A stretch of DNA of 64,000 nt from Drechslerella dactyloides (GCA_020064725.1 JAGTWJ010000019.1:930001-994000); one strand, 5' to 3'. Counted from the stretch's first letter, positions 48,123 to 62,605 are shown. Numbers and translations are program-made. The notes: generated by a model not told the origin, from the letters alone.

Positions 48123-51100
48123 CTTGGTTTCGATCTATGCACGGCGGGCGGGTCTGGCTGTCCTCTGGCACAGCTGACTGCGCTGACCGGCTGCGCTTAA
48201 AGTCAGGAGCGAGCTTATCCGTGTTCTTAAAGGGCGAGCGAGATGCTTTTGGCCCGGGAATGCAGAATGCAGTCACGACCGAGCGAGAACGAACGAGAGA
48301 GACCGAAGTTTATTGCTGGGAAAAAGTAAAAATGCAAATGAAGGTCTGTCTACACGTATGCACGCCGAGTTAAGTCAACGGACGTATCGATAACAAGTCA
48401 ACAGCACCCAGCGAGCGTCCGTGGCAGGGCGTAACGGATGCTGGCAGCGGCGTGTGTCTGGATGTATCCAGATACAGGAAGGGATAAGGATAGCGGTAGT
48501 AAGGAAAGCAGCAGGTAGCGAATCCGGGAGGATGCGAGGCCCGAGTTTCTGCTTCTCGACTGACAGAACAGGATGGTGGGAAAAGATACTTTGGCGACAG
48601 ACCTGTTGCTACCTCCGCGATCAGAGCTGCGAGCAGTACTGCAGTTGCAAGTTGGTGACTGTCTGTATTGTATTGGTTGACGGGGCATCTGCAGGCTGCG
48701 AGCAGGATGCCGTGAAGGGTCTTCTGGTCCGTTAGAGTTTAGCTTTGGACGAAGGAAAGCAGTCAGTGTTTGTAATAACTGGCAGTCGAGTTTCTTAGTA
48801 TTGCAAAGCAATATTGACTTTACTACTTTTCCGACAGGCCGGTGTATCGATTGTACTATTGTGCTGTGGCGGGTGGGGCTATATCGACTGACGCTAAGGA
48901 AGTAATAGTCGCGCACCCTAATCCAGCCATCCCTGAGAATTTCCAACTGCATGAAATGAACTGAACTGAACGTTGGACTGCATCCGTCGGTCTCTCGGCC
49001 TGTCTGAGCTTGTTTGTTCATACGTACTACCTGTTCCTATTTCGAGATGCGCATGCTAAGTACACAGTACGGTACAAGGCATGTGTGTCTGTCTATACTG
49101 AATGCGTATACGTATTCAACGGACGGACGGAAGCTGTTCGGCTCCTGCCTTAAATCTGCGTCCAGGGGAATGGACCAACCGTACGAATACAAGCGACTTC
49201 GCTGCTGCTGTCAGCAAGATCAAGTGCCATTGGAGCTCAAAGAGACTCGTTCCAGGATGCTGTCATCTATATGGTCTTACTAATGCTGCGGCTGCTGGCA
49301 TGCGGGATGCTCACAAATACTCCATCCCAACGGGCATGCATACCGCGCAGATAGGCCTCGTCAACCATCGTCATTATAAATTCCTCGTCCCATCATCAGA
49401 TCTCAAAGTCGTCCACGCACAGACAGACAGCTACAGAGACAGATACAGAGATATCAAGAAGGACAATCCATCCCATTGTCGACAAATAGTCGACGCCCGG
49501 AATGCTGCACCAGACCCCCAACTGCACCTGCAACTGCCTTCTCATGCATCCGGTCTTCCTTCAATAGCATCATGCTGCTAAGCTCGCCAGAACGTGGATT
49601 GGCTGCACTGCATCCTCACAAAAAAGGATCAACCAGGGTCCTCGATGAACCTTTCCCGCTTCTTCATAGTCCAGAAGTTAAACTTGGTACACCACTCCGT
49701 CCTTCCCTTTTCCACCGGCGAGAAGTGACCATCGGCCAAAAGAAAAACAGCACGCGGGTTCCTGTTGTCTGCCGCTCGCACGGGTCCTCTGCCACCGACA
49801 TGGGAGGTACGTACCCCTACAGTCAGGACTTGCATTTACCTGTGGCATGCATTTGACACTCCAGCGAGGGTTTTCCTCGCAACCTAGCGAGGCAGTACAG
49901 GCACAGCACGAGCTAGCTAGCCAGCTCTGGCTGGAGAAGTCGGCATTCTTGGGGAGTTCTTCGGCTTCCCTCGCGAGCTGCGCTTCGTGGAGAGAGGGGC
50001 TCGCTCTATCGATATCAATTATCGACCTGAGATAAAAGCCGTCAACATCGAATAGAATCGTACCCGACCAAGAACTCCACCCATTGCATCATCAGCGTCG
50101 TCGAAATGCGACAGCCGGCCGAGCTCGAGCTCGATGCCATCTGCCATCTTCCTCGTTTGTTTTTCCCAATATCTTACTGCGCCTTTAAGGGCCTGAGACG
50201 CTTCTCAGACACCAAGAGCCACAGTGCAATGCGCGTGTCCACTCGATTAACGAATATTACAACTTAACTCCTAAGGAAGAGTCAGTGCCGACATCACATT
50301 TTTTCCTCGTCTTTTCATTTCTTTGCTTTTGCTGATATTTATTTTCTCTTCTCAGCGATGTTCTACAGATTGCATATTGCGTATCCGACACCCCTGCACA
50401 GTCTTTTCCTTCTTCACACCACGCCACCTTCAAGTCTCGTTACTTGTTCGTACTTGTAGACTTGCTCACACCTGCTTGCCTGCCTGCTTGCTTTTCCGAA
50501 GACATCTGCAAATAGTGTCTTTTCGAAGGGCGAAACGCAGGCGGGTCTCGACTTGGGACTAGCTCTCCCCATGTGAACGCTTCTTGTCAGATCTTGCAGC
50601 CCCGACCGTCTCTTCCTTGAATTATCTTCCCACGGCCGGCGGCCAGAAACGCGACCAACGCCTGTGCAAGACGAACCGTGTCTTGGACCCCACGGAAAGA
50701 CTATGGAGACCAAAGTATCCTGCGCAATATAATTGTATCGGCAAGCCTGGAAAGCACCCGCCACAACCAGATCCTTGTACCGGACGGCCAACACAGCGAG
50801 AGATTCCGTGAACAGACAAAAGCAGCATGTCCCTACGGCCAGGCTGTAGTCGCGATCCAACAAGGCTAAATTATAAACGGATGACAAGCTCCGTCGGCGG
50901 CAACCCCCCCTGCAACAGCTGCCCAGGAAGCAAGCAAGCTTGCTTCGACAAACCGGCACTAACGTTGACCACCAGCAGAAAAAAGTGCCTCTTGTTTCGC
51001 GGCCAGGGTGGCTGCCGAGAAGCGACAAGGGAACCAACTTAACCAGGCGAGAGACATGGAGCTGCAGCGCTGCAGCAGGTCAGCTTTGAGTTCTATGTGC

Positions 51101-54100
51101 CAAAAACCTGTCGACTGACCGACTTACCGACTGACTTGCAGGCAGGCAGGCAAGACTATGTCCAATGATGCCTGCTCGCTCGCTCATCTTTCAGTCAGGT
51201 TGGCGTGGCGTAGGAGATCCCCCTAGGAAAAAGAAAACCGCCAGGTCTTCGTCTTCCGTGACTCGATTCGATTCCTGTAGATCCGGAGCCCAATACCGGT
51301 GATGATTATCCCCAACGTTACGGGAAAGGGACGGACAGAAGAAAATTTTTTCTTCGAGATTGGCAATGTCAAACCCGAATATCACCAAGCTTGGGATCCA
51401 CAGTTAAAAGTCGCAATCAGAAAAAACGCCCCCCATTGCTTGTTCGGTTTGAGGCGGCCTCGGGAAGAGGGAACAAATCAGAGGAGCTCAAGGCGTTAGT
51501 TCCATGCAATGGCCTTCCCCCATCCATCCATGCCTGCATGTTGGGTGGTCGCTTCGCAAGCAGCTTTTAGTTTCCCAGTCTTGCTCTGTCGTCGTCGACT
51601 TTGAGGCATGGACTGCTGGATCCACCTGGTGGTTACTGTACTAACTGCAACCCTCGACTTTCACTCCCCTGTCTGCACTGTGCCGACAGCCCTCAATATA
51701 TTCTACGAAGCTTAGAAAACCAGTCAAGGGTACAGTACAGTGCACAGATCGCGTAGCTCGGACGAGGAAGCAGCAGACCCCATGGCCATGCAGGCTCGAC
51801 GCATTTCGCCATGGAACGTTGTCGACCCGATCAGACAGCTGGAATCTGGAATCAGTAATCGATAGGCCGGCCAGCTAGTCATCAGCGATCGATGATTTGC
51901 AAGGTGCATCTGGCCAAGTGGATCTTCGGAAGATCGTGGGCCCGACTGGCAATGATAGCTTCGAGCCCACAGCCTCGCGGCCTCGACCGTGAGCCTGAAC
52001 GCGACGACCTAACACACAACCTCCGTCCACTCACAGCCGTGATATATCACACCTGCATACTTGTATTGCACATGCGGACTAGAGCAGCTCGAGTATGTAC
52101 TGTACTTGCTCGAACGAGCGAATTCAAGTCCTTTGGACGGTATGGCGCCGCCGGCGTTATCAGACGTGACAAAAAACCCGGATTTCACGAAGAATGTAAC
52201 TGTGCAACATACGGTACCCACAATTGCGACCACTAATACAATTTACAAATTATACGACCAGCAAATTCGTCCTTCATGGACGGACGCATGTATAGCCTCC
52301 TAACTATCCTGTGTATGCACCCCCATTGTATCAACCGATATACAGACAGATGTGCCCAATGACAATTTTTCAGCCAGAGCCGCCGCCACCACGCTGGAAT
52401 TGTCAAGGTCTGTTTGCCTTCTTTCTGCCAGCCAGCCGCTTCCATCGAATCGATGCATAAGGTCCACATTGCATTGTTCTGCATCTCAACATGCCCCAGA
52501 CTGGCATGCTAACTCGACTCGCATTAGCGCAATGTGCGTCGTACCGACAGCCGCACGAGCATTCGCGTTCGACTCCGGTGACTTGCTTTTCGGCTTCTTC
52601 GTCTCCCTCGACTGGCGGTGTGCTTGCTTACTTGCTCCCTTCTGACATGTTCGTAACTGTATAAATAGCCCTCCCGGGATGGTTCGCTCACGCTTTGATC
52701 GTGCTAATGGACTAACTATAATAGAACTGCTAGTAATGGTGTGTGGGTTGTCGTTGCGTGCCCTGCAGGACCGCGAGCAAGCGACTGCATCGACGAATGA
52801 GCTGCTGTCCGCCCGGCCTGACTTGGCGTCCCCCCAACATTCACATCCACATCCGGGAGGTGGGTTCTCCCGAGTGTCGACGCTGTCGCCCTCGCATCGA
52901 TGTCCTCGCTTGGCCTGCAACTGATCACGGGTCCGGAGTATTTCGACGACTCTTCCCAGATCTCAGCTCGCCAAGCGTCGTGCAAGCAGGCGAGCTGACC
53001 CTCCAAGTATGCCTCTCTGTGTTAAGATATTTCTTATTCTCTTGACAGATATCCCGTATGTAACATAGCATCCTCATCCCGTGTACGTACAGACGTGAGG
53101 TACGGAGTCGAGCCTCCAAGAGACAGTGTACTGCCGTCTACGATGCCGATACCTAAATTTGTATTGGACGGTGGGCATTGTCTACGTTCTACTCGGAAGC
53201 ACAAGCCTTCCGTAAACGACTTCCACGCACGTCTACGTCAGCGCCATGTCCAGGCGTGCATTTTCCATACCGTATATGCCCGAACCCGATACTAAACCAG
53301 CTGCATGCCTGGCTGCATCGATCGGAAAAACTCTCCTGAGCTGTCATTCTTTCATGTCATGTCATCATCCATGGAGGGGCAAAGTTTTCCTCCCCTCTAT
53401 CTGTCCGCCGGCAATCTTATCGACGTGCCACTTTCGACACATGCCACCATGCCGTATCATATCGTACGTATCATATCATATTCATCCTACGTACTCTACC
53501 GAGCTTCTCAGAATGATAGCTGGCCGGGTCGCGATGGATGAGTTGTCTGCTGTAGCGTACCCTTGTGCGCGGGCATGTCCATGCCTCACTCCCGCACAGC
53601 CATTGGCCGGCTGGTGAGTGCGTCGTTAGGCTGCTGCCGTATCGGCAGGCGAAAAGTTTTTTTGGTCAGTATGAAGGAAAAGGAAAAAATCAGATGAAAT
53701 GCAGGCATTGCATGGCAACTGGCAGGTTGAGGCAATATGACACTCGTCGACGGAATGTATGTACAGTACAGTATATACATGTGCATGTAGACATGTCTGT
53801 TTGGAGGTGCAGTCTGACAATTGGAGGTCCCGCCCGACCCGGTTCAAGCCGCGATAGTGTCTGCACTACTTTCACCCACGCTCGAAATAGTAGTGTATGT
53901 ACCGAAGCTACCGGCCGTTGCTTTCCAAACGTACAGACACGGTACCCTGCTGCAGCGCTGGATGGATGGGTGGACATGCAAACCGCAGCTATTTGCGTGA
54001 TATATTCAGTAAAGTCCTGGACCGCCAGCCTATTAGATCCGCCGTTGATTTTTTTTTGATCAGTTGGATCGTGAATTGACCAATGCCAGACTCGACTCGT

Positions 54101-57100
54101 TACCTGCATAATGTACGCACTCACGCGCATGCATCGCGCAGGTAAACGCTGATTCGATCCTCGAGAATATAGCGTGCACATTGCAAAGCTTCTCTCGGGC
54201 TTCCTTCCTTCTTTCCCTCCCGGCCGCGCCACCAATATTCGTTTAAAATCCGTATCACATTTTTCTCATGCAATAGGGCGCCCGAGGCTCGTGATCCGAA
54301 GATGCAATGTACAGGATAGTACACACACGGTACATTCATACGTGCATACCAACATACTTAGAGGATTGATGGATGGATGGTGCCCATGCACGACGTCGCG
54401 TTAGCTCCATCTGCATGCATGCCTGCGTGCAGCCTACAGCTAGTACACAGGACCTATCGGCGAGAGGATGTCTGCCCGCCATTACTTTCAACTCCTATCC
54501 AACCATGTTTTTTTCTCAGAAGCGGGCTTTGCGCTTGATTTTCCCTCCTATTCAATGTGCTAACAAGCGCTAGCTACTTCGTTTACTAGTAGCTAGTCGA
54601 GTTGAACTATATCGTGTATGAAGCTATAGGTTTGTGCAGTCGAGGGACACGTTTTTTTCACATTCGATGCGGAATACTACGCGCACATGCTTCCATCTCG
54701 ATCCGATTAATTAACTTCAGACTCTGAGACCCTCACTAGTCCCATCTAGTGGCACGGCATGTTCTTTCTCGTGCGGACTACAGTTGCAAGTCAGCTAGCT
54801 GGCTGCGAGTTCTGCATCAACCAGCATTGACCGTGACAGGGGCGGCTCGCGTTTGCTCAATATTAATATACCTATTCATGGGATGTAATCTCAGTTGCAC
54901 AGCAGCGATCTTCTCGCAAATACGCCGAGGCAGCACCAGATCATGCATGCGGATTCGAAAACCTGCCCGGTCAGAAATTCTAGCTCCATGCGTATCTTAT
55001 CGCATTGACCGTAATCTTGGATTCTGGGGTACATACATACACCCAGACGCCTATAGCTAAACACGACTGACCGAGATAGTCGAACCCTGATCATGAGCTT
55101 GAGCAAGGATCACAGATTATATTACTCAGACTAGCGACAGCAAAACTATGAAAAGCCTCAGACTACGACTGTTATATTAATCTATCACATATATTGCAAA
55201 AGTTCAAGGCTAGACGGACGGCTCAGCGCCCAACCCTCCCTGGCGAATACGGATGCATATGCACTACCCTTTCGAATCGGTTAAACGAGCGACGCTTGTT
55301 CGGCCGGCCGGTAAAATAGAAGCGAGCGATATTAGTAAACTATATAGCTTGACTGTCTCTGCGCATTTGACTGCTGTGGGTCTGTCTTATAGCTCTGCTA
55401 GCTTGTTATGAGTCTTGAAATTGCACTGCATGATCAAGCATTAGAAACTCAGGTTTGTGTGAATTGCATGGTAGCGTCAGATAATATCTGGACGCGACGG
55501 GCGCGGTCAGCCTCGACTGTTCGGATGCAGAGGGTTGGGGATGCCCGTTTTGGAGGATTGGTGAAATCTTGAATTTCAATCTTGGGGCTGGCCACTGGCT
55601 ACTTGGATCGAAGTGATTGTCTCACATACCGTGCCTAGCGTATTCTGCGCCGCCTTTAAATTTCAATGAAGTGTTTTACATGAAATTACGATCAACACGC
55701 GTATGGTAAAGAATTCGAGAGTCTGCCGCGCAACGCGCGACGTTAACGCGAAACCTAGACTCTGACTGTGGCGCTTCATGGCGAGACTGGGAATGTCTGA
55801 CCATATGAACACGGCGCGAGGATGAAGCATGAAGGCACAGATTGCAATGGATTAAGCATCGATACTATCTTTCCTAAAAATTTCGAAAACTTCACAAGAA
55901 AGGTCTACTGCGCACATGCAGGTATGCGATTTTGCATCGAAACAAGCAATCAAATCGATGGCCTTGTAGTAAATTCGAAGTGACAATGTGACAAGGTTCA
56001 GCTGTAGGTCAGTCACCATGCGCATGCATCGAACCTCCAGGCTATCGATCATGCAGCACTTCGCTATATCTCCGTGCTAATCATGAAACCCTCACGTACT
56101 ACGCTCAGACGATGGAGACTTTGCCCCGGTTCTCATAGCATCGCTTCGAACGATATATATCTGAAGGGTTCGAAAAAGATGGGGTCATAGAAAATTGCTA
56201 GTTTATAACAAAGTGCTGCTTCAAACATTTGCAACGTCCGAATGCTGGTTGAATCGATCGGGTCGCCGCTGGAAAGGTACCAGTAGTTGACAGTAATCAC
56301 TTTCACGTAATTATAATATGATGTGGTGTATGCAGCTAGTTATGCTATAGCCAATAGCCCCAGTCAATATGAGAAGGTACATGTATACACAGTACCAGAT
56401 ATACTTGCGGTTGCGATTGTATTCGCTCCGAATACGGGCCGGGACCGGCTGTTAATCGATTCCCTGTTAATTTGATGCTGTCCGAGCGGAAAATATAAAG
56501 TGCCCGATGAATGCATGATCAAGGTCTGGCTATCGGTGAGAGACCTATACCCAGCCGATAGTGTAGGTATATATATTAAGCATGCACGTAGATACGTTTA
56601 GCTGCGAGGTAGAGGGTGTCTGGATCTCTCCACTCGAATAGAACGCTGCTGCTGTCTTGAATATCTATTGGTGAACCGGCACCCGTCTAACTAGCCTCAA
56701 GAGTCGACCATGCATTATGTATTTGGAGGTGAGTGACATATAAGGCTGACCACCCTGCGCGGCTGAGACGTAGGGCTGGGAGTGATAGTTTGGAAATCCT
56801 CCTACATATGCATAAATATTCTTCAGAAGTATGGAAGGGGTCTGGCTTGCGAGACAACAGAATTACGCATATCGTTCTATTCTAACCGTATGTCGTGGCA
56901 AGGCCCGCTCAGTCCTCCTTAACGTTAACTTCCCGGATCCGGACCGGCTACCTCGTACTCGATACGATGAACTCGGGATGTCCCCAGAGCTTGACCCGAC
57001 ACTCCATTCATGCATGATTATCATAATATATTCTGCGTATACATGCAGAGGCGAGATGCAGCTTTGTACGGTTTTAAGGAGTACTTAAAGTTGATCACAG

Positions 57101-58945
57101 CGGTAATGTTTGGACTGTGCTTGTCTGTTAGACGTTGTACTGGCATTTACCCTATTCCCCAACCAACCCGGTGCTGGGCAGGGTGGCACGTGCACGGCTG
57201 GCAGGAATCATGAGCGCATGAGCTGGTTGGGACAACCAGCCACCCTAGTTAAGCTAAGCTTTATCGATGCAGGTAGTTGAGCGCCCATATCTTTGCTGGC
57301 TACGATACTGAACCGGTGCATCAACGGTTGTGGATTTTCATAATCATAGTCACTAACTTATGTATATATGCTGGCCTCTGCAGTCTCTTAACTGGTACCA
57401 AGGTTCCTCGGCTGCCGCCGCAGCGAAGTCACCGGACCTCTCTTATATCCAGGTACCTGCATCGATATTCCGGCGAGCATATAACTTAATAGGGTAGCTT
57501 GCAGCACTGCAGCGAGCCGTCATGTGGTCGTTCTAGCTGGATAGCTAGCAGTTTTAATCTCCGTTGCCTTCGACTGCGGGTACCCAGGTATATGTACAGA
57601 CATACATATCCTTAGCTTCGTATCTGGTAGCCAGCGCTTATTGGTACGGGTGTCTCCAGTCTCACGCGTATCAGTCAAATCGGGATAACGTCGCATGCGC
57701 ATGCTCGCTCGGACATAGATGCGGTAATCGAGATGCTAAAATGCGGGGTCAGGGCGGATATCATGCCATATAATCGTCATGTTATCAGATGGGCCGGGCC
57801 GGCCGGTGCAGTGTATGGAATGCATGCACATACTAGCTCAGGCTAGCTGATCTGATTCGATACGCACGGTCCAGATCCATCTGGGCGCCGCCGATACGAT
57901 AGATAAGCAACTTTAACGTCGAATGGGACCGGCTGTCGCATCGGACTCCCTTCTTGGTAAGATAGCTCTGAGGGGCTGTCTTAAATTCAGATGTATCTTT
58001 CTCATCCGATAATGATTACTAGCGGGTAACTTTATCTCTAGGCGTGCGCGTGCGACCTGCATGAATGTGTATGTGTCTGTATGTAATGTATGTATGCGTG
58101 TACGCCATACCTGCGGTGCGTGTGATATGATGGGTGGTTACCCCGCTCGCGCGAGCTCACCCCGATTGGTCTAGTACAGACGACGGTACATTTGGGGGTA
58201 TGTACCACTCTTGGACGTATGTATGCCTGCGCGCACATATGCACAGTGCACGTACGAGCGCACATGCAGGTGTCGTTTCGGTGTTTGGGATGGGTAGCGC
58301 GGGTTTGGCGGGGTCAACTGTGTGAGGGGTAGCAGCTGCTGCGGGGTCAGTTTGGTGCTTGTGTTCATGTTGCAGTTTGAGGGGTTGGTGGGTTGGGTTG
58401 GTTCGTCGTGGGAAGTTGTTGTCTTCTGAAGCTGCAGGTGGCTAGTATATACAGCCGATGGTAGTCCCTTACGATTTAATCGGATAGCACAGGAAAATCG
58501 AGAGCTGATATATATAACCCATGATTGGAATTCATACGGGTGTATAATTTTCCAACCAACAGAAGTAGGTAGATTGTCAGTAATACGCATATATAAATTG
58601 CAATTAAGAGGTGTGCATGGTAACACTCCATTGAGCTCGGGCCTCAACAGGCAGTATGTCAGCATTAACTTATAACATGTATTATATTATTCAATACAAA
58701 GATTGATGTAGTCAGATGTTATACAGCCGCCACAGCCGCGGCACTTGTCGCTTTGGCGGCGAGCCGTCTTTCCAAGCCATTAACTTTGCGGCATCCCCAC
58801 CAGCATTAGCGTCAGGGACGAGGCTGAGCGAGCGCACGCTTGCTCCTCAACGGGGTAGAGAGTTGTCCACACAGTATTCGTATACTTGCATGCTTCAAGG
58901 ACCGATCTGCTGATCCAGGAGACCTGCATAAGAGACGAGGGCCGT

Positions 58946-60642
58946 TTACTTCCTTGCGTGCCAGGGCCATATCAGATGGGCCTTATTGACTAGATCAACG
59001 AGGACCCGTGCGGTAGCCTACCGAAATCCCAAACAGACAAAGTTAGCTAATACAACCCCATATACCTAAGTCCTATAGAACCCCGAGACAAACAGAGATT
59101 TCGATGGTGAGTGTGTGATCGGGAGTTAGTACGTACCCTTGTGCTCAGAGCCATCATGTCGATGTTGCCCGCGATGTTTCCAAAATAATCACATTCTCGA
59201 CCCTGGCACTGGTCTGGCCCGCCAGTGATACCACCATATGGCTTCCTGAACACCGTCCTGAACACCGCATCCTCGCTGACCGCCTTGTCTACTATCGGCG
59301 TACTGGTCACACCAAGGCTCGTGTAGGCCTCGTGGAAACTCTCCTGTACAGCAACCGGACTGAATCCCTGACAAATATCCTCCTCACCGGACAGGCCGGC
59401 ACCACTCTTGATGATTCCATAGTAGCCTTTACCAATCTTGTCAAGGTTGACGTATGCGGCTATGTTACGGGCGTCTTTGTCGCTGAGACGCTGCGACCAC
59501 TCGATGGTGCTAATCCACGAGTCGATGTGATCGCCCCACCAGGCGAAGCGTATTTTGTTGGTAAATTGCGACGGCGCATTGGAAGCTTGCATTGCGTCGA
59601 AAATCTCAAGGAGCGCGGCGCTACCACTAGCGTTGTCGTTGATGCCGGAGCTGGCGCCCGCGGAGTCGAGGTGCGCGCCAGCGACGACCACGTAGTCTGC
59701 ATTGCCGTCGATGGTTTCCGCGAAGACGTTATAACCGACTTCACGCGGCCGCTGGCTGTATCTTGATTGGAGTTTCACGTACGACCAAAGTGGGCAGCCG
59801 GTGAAAGTGTCGAGAGTCTTCAGGATCTGGAGGGCGTCGAGGCGGTTGATGTAGCCGACTGGCACAGCGTTTGGCTGTTGAGGGCGCGGCACGGTTTCTT
59901 CGGTCCAGTTAGCGGTGCCTGCAGGGTTATACACGAGCAGCGCGCGGGCAGGTGGGAAGTTTGCATTGGTGTATGTTGCGCATTTGTTGTATTCGACAAG
60001 GACGATGCTGCCATTCGGGTCGTATGGCGCGCTGGGGGCACCGCAGCCTTGGGTGCCCGCTGGCCCTCGAGAGATCTGTGCAAAGGCGCTCCGGGTTTTT
60101 GAGGCCCAAGCGCGGATGGCAGGGACGGTGAAACCGTAGATGGTGTATTCACGTCGGTTGACGACGAAGGTTGGGTATACGGTGTTGGTGTTGATGTCCG
60201 GCGGGCCGTAGAAGCTTTCAGTCCATACCCGGAACCGCGACTGAGAGTTCGCGGGAAGGGTGGAGAGGCGGCTAAGGACATATTGGACTGAGGCATCGAA
60301 GCCGCGGTAGCCAAAGGCGCGGTTGCCGTTGTTTCTGCTCGCGATCTGGTCGAATTGCAGGAGGGTGCGGTGCAAGCTAGCCGGAGATATATAGATTAGA
60401 TATCGGTGCTGTTACTGTCTAACCACCCAGAAGGCGGGCGTATAGAGACTACCGATGCTATTGGGCTTTCTGCACGGTGATTGTATATATTGATTTACGT
60501 ACCCGTTCGAATAATTGCCATTCGTGACTGCGGCGAAGGGATCACCGGATTGGTCTTGAACGTCCGTTAGGTCATTCGCCACTGGGACAGCGGCGCAAAG
60601 TTGTGCGACGGCGAGGAAGCCAGCACAATATGTGAACTTCAT
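58946..60642 (-). CDS. Secreted M28-family aminopeptidase homologue, probably inactive
   Basis: Three exons, 60642-60503, 60376-59137 and 59017-58946, give 483 residues, the usual size of fungal secreted M28 peptidases. An N-terminal signal peptide (MKFTYCAGFLAVAQLCAAVP) is followed by a short propeptide and a PA-like insert (about 165-200). The catalytic domain keeps the first zinc ligands: His282 in GAHLDS, Asp294 in INDNASG and Asp359 in NLDKIG. However, where active members have WGAEE, this protein reads WGDHID (327-332), so the catalytic Glu and a zinc-binding Glu are replaced, and where they have CxHxxCD, this one has CQGRECD (437-443), so the last zinc-binding His is lost. The short third exon restores the conserved STRATARVLVDLV helix. 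Divergent from palH. Confidence 0.88.
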
Positions 60643-62605
60643 CTTGAATTTGCGACTAGTATACAAGGCCTACCCACGTGGAAGATTAAAAAATACTGGC
60701 CTGAGTTCTAGAATTTGAACCGGCCGGCGCAGTTTACAATGGATGTTTAATACGTCGTCACCTTTTTTCTCGTGGGGAGGTTAAGGGGCGCCTTTTAATT
60801 AGGACTACCGTAGGATTGAACAACCGAACCTGGTATCCGATCCATCGTGCATGGTGCTGCTGAAATATTTTCAACGTCTTGGCTTCACCGTTGCTACGGA
60901 AAGCCTCCTTCCTCTCTTGTCGCCAACAAGTGAAAATGCCGCATCATCCCGATCGAATGCGTTCTTGAGCCAGCACGATAGCTCTCTATCCTCATATCAA
61001 TGCTAAGTTGTTCCAGATCAACATATCTCGAAGAATATTAACATTGTTATATGGATAAGCTCAGCCCTGACCAGTATGTATCTGTAGTCGATGATTCAAG
61101 CCGCAGAAAAATTCGCAGGGACATGCAGGGGTTACCAATGATATTCTAAGTCCAAATTTGGCAATTGCGACTGTTGATGAATCCATGACTTAAGATATAT
61201 GAGGGCTCAAGCTTGGTGCATAATACTGCGGAGATGTATCAAATTGGATGGAATCGATACGCCGCGACGAAAGCACTATCGTGACAGGTCGTCTGCAAGT
61301 GGTTGGCCCCTGTTACACACGCCGGTGGACTTTGTTGCAGAAAATGTGTTGTCTCGCTCAGCTTACTGCGCTGACTTCATGGATAGAGAACAACCTCATA
61401 CTCAAAGATCTCTGTGCGGTCAACATCGACATCGTACATGAACACGCTCTCCGAATCACCAAGCAAGTCTCTCGAAATGCAGGTACCTGAGTAGCATTTT
61501 CTTACTCATGTGCCAAGCTATGTCGCCGTCCCATCGATCGGGAAAGCGGCGGGCTGCAGCCGGTCCCATGCGGTCTTGGCATAGGCGGCCGCCATGCCGC
61601 TCCTTCCCACGGCGAGTCCAGCGCGCATCTGGGCTGCATGAGCTATCAGGCGCAACCTGGCTCTGCGTACCATCGAACAGAGCAGGCGGGGCAGCAGCTG
61701 GCGATCTATCTTCTATCGATATCGGACGACTGTGCCGAGCATGGATGCCTGGAGGAGGGCACGGGAGCACCAGCTAAGGGTTCGTTCCCCCGATTCGGGT
61801 AGATATCGAGTCGTGTCGGGCCGAGTGTCTTTCTCTGGCTGGGCAGAATCCAGGGACGACTTGTCGGCGGCTGCACAGCATAACGAGAGGAGCACATACA
61901 TGCGAGAGCGGTCATTTGAATACGAGCTGACGGGCTGGCTAGTTCCTTTTGAGGTCGCACTCCGCTCAGCCGTCGCCGTCGATGTTGCACAGCGCGAATA
62001 CAATCTTCAACACCGCCTTCGAGACGTCAGCCGTAACTCCAGCGACATCACCAACGCCCTGCCAGCGCCCCTCCCTTCGACCGGGCCCGTTTCAACGAGA
62101 CTCTGGGTGTCTCAAAAGAAGCTTTGCAAGCCGTCGCAGGCCGCCGGATTTGGGTGACCCAGCGCCGAGAGCTCAGCCTGAGCGCTTGGCGCAAAACAAG
62201 AATCAGGACAAGAAGCCCCCAAGAAACCCGCATGTCTGATCCATCAATCTATCTCCCAAACCATCCATCCCATCGCCTGCACGCCGCCAGCCCGTCAGCC
62301 AGTCAAGTCTGCCACCCGCCGCGCGCCTGCCTGACAGCTCCGAGCTTACCCTGCCTACCTTACCTACGTCGCTATATCATATCATCCACCGTGCCGGTAT
62401 CGCTATTTCCGCCCGGAGGCTAGGACAACCGACCATGAATTGACCCGACCGGCCAATTTGTTGATTGAACCAGATCAAACGACCCCGATCGACCGATTCT
62501 ACCAGCATACCTATACGCACCCCCTCCCGCGAGATCATGTCGACCATATCTCCGGACCGCCGCTCTTCTCATTCGTGAATTCTGCGGCCGGACGAGCGAC
62601 TCGCC
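60643..62605. other. Divergent upstream region (M28 homologue / palH)
   Basis: 1.96 kb between two divergent genes. Frames of 80-141 codons are present but none is recognisable. It should carry both promoters. I did not find a clear cluster of GCCARG (PacC-type) sites by eye, but a systematic count was not made. Confidence 0.45.

Larger units (their letters stand above)
46035..58945. other. 12.9-kb gene-free region with cryptic simple repeats
   Basis: I see no gene I can support in either strand; frames reach about 200 codons (48398-49021 and 50414-51037, both -) but have no domain, odd composition and no conserved motif. Cryptic repeats are frequent: CAG-type at 47094-47122, GGCTGGCTGCT-type at 48094-48122, GTCTGTCT at 47440-47460, and a hairpin at 57222-57240. 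Base composition is not the AT-rich type of RIP-mutated transposons. It may contain the long upstream control region or leader of the C2H2 gene, or non-coding RNAs. Confidence 0.5.

Noticed and set aside
48398..51037. Two 207-codon minus-strand frames (48398-49021 and 50414-51037)
   Set aside because: Composition is random-like, no domain, signal peptide or splice pattern; length is within chance for this GC level.
58171..58665. 164-codon minus-strand frame near the M28 gene
   Set aside because: A Pro/Thr-rich stretch after an internal ATG looked protein-like, but the sequence is a GT-rich cryptic repeat zone and no exon partner was found.
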